Assembly (NCBI RefSeq): GCF_003334855.1
Contig: NZ_QOWE01000002.1
Location: 248,001 to 312,000, forward strand
Length of the DNA stretch: 64,000 bases
Source: Larkinella punicea
GTDB taxonomy: Bacteria; Bacteroidota; Bacteroidia; Cytophagales; Spirosomataceae
Reading direction: 5' to 3'
The position numbers and the translations under genes were made by a program. Numbering within the stretch: position 1 is the first letter of the stretch; each line of letters starts with the position of its first letter. Of this stretch, positions 61,038 to 64,000 are shown one piece after another. The notes under the pieces are model-generated. The model had not been told where the DNA came from, searched no databases, and saw only the letters and a list, made by a program, of their open reading frames with translations.

Positions 61038-62261
61038 TCAAATTATTGAATTGATTGACAAAACAGGCTTAAAAACTTGTGGCATACGATCATATACAAT
61101 TAAACCAGGATGTGCATGAGGCATCAAATCAGATCCACTGGCAATTGCGATTGAAAGAGGTACGGCCGGAAACAAATGAATGCTTGGGGTAAGTTTATGC
61201 ATTACCTCAATATTAGCTAAAAATTTTCGATAACAGATACGGAATTCAATTAATGACTCTAGTGTCAACACAATATCAGGATTTGGATCAACACCTACTG
61301 GCCTTATTGCATAGATGTTATAACTGTCTTTTATTTCATCTGGAAGTTCATCCAGATGGATGGATCCACTAATATTAAGAATTACTGCCACTTTATTGTT
61401 ATTGGAAGTAGATTGCAACAGCTCCCAATCAAATAGCTGAGTGGCTTCTTCCCTTTTCCAATGCCAATGGTTGGCATCAACTCGTCGGCGCTGAAAAAAG
61501 GTGCTACCGACTTTGTTGCCTAATTGAAAACCTAGATAGACCAGAATAGGAATTCTGGCAAAGGCGAAAACTGATATATGGTCAATTTCTTTTTGTTCGA
61601 TTCCCTGCCTTATAATCTTTAAATTTTTATCTACAATCAATTTCGCTGTCTCATAGTATGCCAGATTTTCTTCTGGCTCCCCTAAATTGGTAAGATCGAT
61701 TTCGACTCCCTGCCTATGATAGTCTAAACTAAAATCGGCAAATCGTGAAGGATCATGAAACAAAGTTGCGTTGTTACATTCTGATCGAGTAATCTGAACT
61801 GTGTTACCCCGGATGTTGCCAATTACTCGTACGATGCAGGTTTTGTAATTTTGTGGTATACCTGTAACATGTTTAATGTGTGCTTCGCGTTGGCGCTTCA
61901 ATTCGCGCAGTATTTCGACAGTAAAATCGCCCTGGGCTATTGCCTGATCTATCGTTTGGTGGTGAGTGGGGCAAAGCAACATGAAATTATCCACCTCCTC
62001 GCGTAATTCTTTTACTAGTGGGTAATTACTACGGGGAGAGGATTCATTTAAACTTTGTCCTACAATGTGGGCTTTTTCCCCCCTGTTAAATTCGTAATAG
62101 CCTAAGTCTTCACTTTCTAATAAATAGGTTTGACACAATTGACATCGTCCACCCGCCCTTACGTATAATAATTGTTGAACTTTTGCGCTAGGCTTTTTTC
62201 GTTGCGCAGTTGTTGATGCGTCACTTTTTCTTTTTTTTGTTTTTCTGGTTTCCATGATCAC
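61038..62261 (-). CDS. cap5: Cap5-type HNH-SAVED endonuclease (CBASS effector)
   Basis: 407 residues. After a Lys-rich start, residues 30-105 form an HNH nuclease with zinc ligands CQLC (40-43) and CPTH (97-100), the core His in KAHIVGQ (65) and Asn92 in DNFMLL. The C-terminal ~250 residues are a SAVED domain: DHISVFAFARIPILVYLGFQLGNKV, HWHWKREE and HLFPAVPLSIAIASGSDLMPHAHPGLIVYDR, all characteristic. SAVED senses cyclic oligonucleotides made by a CD-NTase during phage infection and drives tetramerisation, turning on HNH cleavage of DNA and abortive infection. It is 19 bp after the 86-aa gene. ATG at 62255 is an equal alternative start. Base composition is intermediate between the chromosome and the AT-rich genes to the left. 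Confidence 0.93.
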   Translation of the reverse strand: MIMETRKTKKRKSDASTTAQRKKPSAKVQQLLYVRAGGRCQLCQTYLLESEDLGYYEFNRGEKAHIVGQSLNESSPRSNYPLVKELREEVDNFMLLCPTHHQTIDQAIAQGDFTVEILRELKRQREAHIKHVTGIPQNYKTCIVRVIGNIRGNTVQITRSECNNATLFHDPSRFADFSLDYHRQGVEIDLTNLGEPEENLAYYETAKLIVDKNLKIIRQGIEQKEIDHISVFAFARIPILVYLGFQLGNKVGSTFFQRRRVDANHWHWKREEATQLFDWELLQSTSNNNKVAVILNISGSIHLDELPDEIKDSYNIYAIRPVGVDPNPDIVLTLESLIEFRICYRKFLANIEVMHKLTPSIHLFPAVPLSIAIASGSDLMPHAHPGLIVYDRMPQVFKPVLSINSII

Positions 62262-62280
62262 TTAAGTAAAATTTCAAAAA

Positions 62281-62541
62281 TCAATGGTTCCTAAATTGGA
62301 CTTCTGTCTGGGTAGGAGGGTGAGAATCAATATGTATAAATTTGAAGGCCTCCCAGGACTCATAGATAGCTAAGCTACTGAATGAGGCTTTTTCTTGATT
62401 TAGATCACTTCGCCAGCAAATGACCACCTGACCCGTATGAAAAATGACACCATCCAATACTCTTCCCTTTCCACTAAGGCCCGATTCGTCACTATGCCGA
62501 ATTAGGGTGAAAAGTTGAGGTTCAGGTGAGCTTTCTGTCAT
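62281..62541 (-). CDS. 86-aa protein inserted in the CBASS operon
   Basis: 86 residues, mostly predicted beta structure: LFTLIRHSDESGLSGKGRVLDGVIFHTGQVVICWRSD then SLAIYESWEAFKFIHIDSHPPTQTEVQFRN. It resembles a loose family of small beta-barrel-like proteins with a H-x-D-x-S-G-x-S-G-x-G-x-V-x-x-G-V-x-F pattern and unknown function. It overlaps the cap3 gene by 20 bp and ends 19 bp before cap5, so it is translated as part of this operon. It is not one of the standard type II CBASS proteins I know. A role as a regulator or an additional conjugation target is possible but unproven. Confidence 0.7.
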   Translation of the reverse strand: MTESSPEPQLFTLIRHSDESGLSGKGRVLDGVIFHTGQVVICWRSDLNQEKASFSSLAIYESWEAFKFIHIDSHPPTQTEVQFRNH

Positions 62542-63049
62542 AATCAGGATTGTTTTGGTAAATGTTAATCATCGGTCGCATCTCGTGAGATTTCTGCTTA
62601 CCAGTCCACATTCTTGCTTCTTCTATGCCCAGAATTAAGAAAAACAGGTCATTTTCAAACGTATCAGTCTTAAGCTTGCGCTGCCAATCTTTTAGATCGA
62701 TAGTTGATGGAGTCGGTATACGTTCCGGATGTGTATGCCATTCTCCTAAGTAAATACAGGTACCACTGCTCTCCTGCCAACGTTGGTTTATAATTTCCTG
62801 ATGCCTTCGCTTAGCGCGGTAAAAAGCATACCGGTTACGTTTATCTCCTGGCATAGGAATAGTCACCTCATCCACAACGATATCATTGCTGTCACGCAGT
62901 AACCGGCCCAGTAAGATTCCCCCGGCTTCACAATCGACAGATTTGTGTTGCAGATAAGGAACCATCTGCTGCAACGCCTGAGTGACCACTTTTAAATGCC
63001 CACCATTAGGACGTTGAAATAACAAGTAGGTTTGTTTGGCTAAACTCAT
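62522..63049 (-). CDS. cap3: Cap3-type JAB/JAMM isopeptidase (CBASS)
   Basis: 175 residues with the JAMM metalloprotease motif: Glu41 in CEAGGILLG, and H-x-H-x7-S-x2-D as WHTHPERIPTPSTID (His105, His107, Ser115, Asp118). These bind the catalytic zinc. In type II CBASS, Cap3 removes the CD-NTase from its conjugates, countering the ubiquitin-like ligation done by Cap2. The start overlaps the Cap2 stop by one base (TAATG), and the downstream 86-aa gene overlaps its end by 20 bp, so expression is tightly coupled. Length is standard. Confidence 0.93.
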   Translation of the reverse strand: MSLAKQTYLLFQRPNGGHLKVVTQALQQMVPYLQHKSVDCEAGGILLGRLLRDSNDIVVDEVTIPMPGDKRNRYAFYRAKRRHQEIINQRWQESSGTCIYLGEWHTHPERIPTPSTIDLKDWQRKLKTDTFENDLFFLILGIEEARMWTGKQKSHEMRPMINIYQNNPDYDRKLT

Positions 63050-64000
63050 TATATATTTGGTAGCCTACCGCAGATAGGACATGCGGAAGAGGCAAATAAA
63101 TATCGAGTATGATAAAGCTGTTCCTCACTGGTTTTAAATCGTTCCGAAAGCACATATTTCTGTTTTAAAAACTCAGCGGAATCGCCCTTCCAGGACAGTA
63201 ACATGCCTTTGGTCTCTTTTCCTGTCAGTGAATCCAAAGCTAGTTGCGTCATTAAATTTGCGGTTCGTGATGCATCTAATGAACCGTACGGTGTGTGTAA
63301 TTGACCACAGCCTGACAATGATTTACCAAACCATTGATTTTTACCGGCGAAAGCAGCTCGGTTAGCCATGGCATCCTCCGGGTCAATCGAGCTATACAAG
63401 CATTTAAAGCATCCTTTTATGCCAGGTTGCGCTAGCAATGCATGCCCGCCAATTCCTAACGGCTCTACCCATCCAAACAAGATAGGAACCTTTGCGTATT
63501 TAACGGCCTGTTCGTTCAACCAAATTTCGGTGGTAGGTTTGCCTAAAGCACTTATTACTAGATCGAACGTAGAAAACCGGACCAACCCATCGTTTACCGC
63601 TTGTTCTATGGAAGTATCAATTGCTACTATGTCCGCATACGGAAACTTCCGGTTCAACTCATCGCGCATTGACGAAGCTTTTGGGCGACCTTGGTACGCA
63701 TTTCCTAGAACGTGCCGGAAGGTATTTTCCAGACTCATTTTGTCTGAATCTACCACTGTCAAATTCATCACGCCTGCCCGTACTAGTTCATGAGCTACAT
63801 ACCCTCCTACTGCTCCACTCCCAACTAAAAGTACACGTTTTGAACTGTGTGCAGTCTTACTCCCACCGCGTGGGAGTATATAGCTAGCTTCTTCGCGTAA
63901 AACCTTAATAGGCTGTATTTTTGCAGAGTTACCTCGTTCTGAAAAAGGATGATTGCCCTCTGGACTGACGTATGAAACGCCAAATAAGGAAAACCCACCA
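63049..64000 (-). CDS. cap2: Cap2-type E1 protein of type II CBASS (5' end outside window)
   Basis: The frame is open from the window edge to a TAA at 63049-63051, about 316 residues of the C-terminal part. It begins in a linker (FGVSYVSPEGNHPFS), then the ThiF/E1 nucleotide-binding segment KRVLLVGSGAVGGYVAHEL and VVDSDKMSLENTFRH, the later FDLVISALGKPTTEIWLNE, and a CFKC ... CPIC zinc tetracysteine. A Cys in SGCGQLHTPYG is a candidate active-site residue. The first in-frame ATG, at 63771, lies inside the E1 domain and cannot be the start. The E2 part expected at the N-terminus lies outside. Cap2 attaches the CD-NTase C-terminus to targets, priming it for signalling. It is cotranscribed with cap3. 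Confidence 0.9.
   Translation of the reverse strand, partial: GGFSLFGVSYVSPEGNHPFSERGNSAKIQPIKVLREEASYILPRGGSKTAHSSKRVLLVGSGAVGGYVAHELVRAGVMNLTVVDSDKMSLENTFRHVLGNAYQGRPKASSMRDELNRKFPYADIVAIDTSIEQAVNDGLVRFSTFDLVISALGKPTTEIWLNEQAVKYAKVPILFGWVEPLGIGGHALLAQPGIKGCFKCLYSSIDPEDAMANRAAFAGKNQWFGKSLSGCGQLHTPYGSLDASRTANLMTQLALDSLTGKETKGMLLSWKGDSAEFLKQKYVLSERFKTSEEQLYHTRYLFASSACPICGRLPNI

Noticed and set aside
1-64000. CRISPR array
   Set aside because: No series of evenly spaced short direct repeats was seen, and no Cas genes are present.

Overview
The window is bacterial, most likely from the phylum Bacteroidota, order Cytophagales, near Larkinella or Spirosoma. The signs are an ECF sigma/FecR/SusC/SusD cassette, a DUF6660-type small protein ahead of a CzcA efflux pump fused to its outer-membrane partner, a SusC-unrelated TonB-type barrel with a carboxypeptidase-regulatory domain, weak Shine-Dalgarno sequences, and several TAnnTTTG -7 promoter elements. 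Most of the window is moderately GC-rich, judged by eye. The stretch from about 46.5 to 48.9 kb and everything after about 58.6 kb is clearly more AT-rich. Genus-level placement is inference.

Layout. 1-6.8 kb: the start of a J-domain protein gene, then a leftward ABC-type tripartite exporter (ATPase, adaptor, permease, TolC) facing a MarR regulator across an intergenic region with three copies of one operator-like motif. 6.9-15 kb: leftward genes for a membrane desaturase, an outer-membrane barrel, an esterase, a methylenetetrahydrofolate-reductase-like enzyme and a dipeptidyl peptidase IV. 15-21.4 kb: ClC channel, YceI, a lactonase, a CFA-synthase-like methyltransferase, DoxX-like and MFS proteins. 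21.4-24.7 kb: a stand-alone adenylation-carrier-thioesterase enzyme translationally coupled to a GNAT acetyltransferase. 25-30 kb: small hydrolases, GH18 chitinase, GDPD and MFS. 30.2-38.9 kb: a heavy-metal resistance operon (DUF6660-like, CzcA-CzcC fusion, CzcB, NicO-like protein, P1B-2 ATPase). 38.9-46.2 kb: YdeI, M61 peptidase, FAD oxidoreductase, esterase and OPT transporter. 46.4 kb: tRNA-Gly(CCC). 46.5-48.9 kb: sparse region with small unknown genes and a decayed amidohydrolase. 48.9-58.6 kb: ECF sigma, FecR, SusC, SusD and two oxidoreductases with twin-arginine starts.

58.8-64 kb is a leftward defence island. It holds a type II CBASS operon (Cap2 E1 part, Cap3 JAMM protease, an unfamiliar 86-aa protein, and Cap5 HNH-SAVED nuclease). 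Behind it on the same strand lies an even more AT-rich trio: a 209-aa unknown protein, a HEPN protein and a membrane-anchored GGDEF protein. The nucleotidyltransferase expected for CBASS would lie to the right, outside the window.

A second theme is a set of long, nearly perfect inverted repeats between genes (at about 6.8, 10.7, 18.4, 27.5, 28.5, 30.0, 41.5 and 44.1 kb). Two of these (6.8 and 44.1 kb) are copies of the same sequence. Some probably act as terminators, but the arms are longer than termination requires and look like dispersed palindromic elements.
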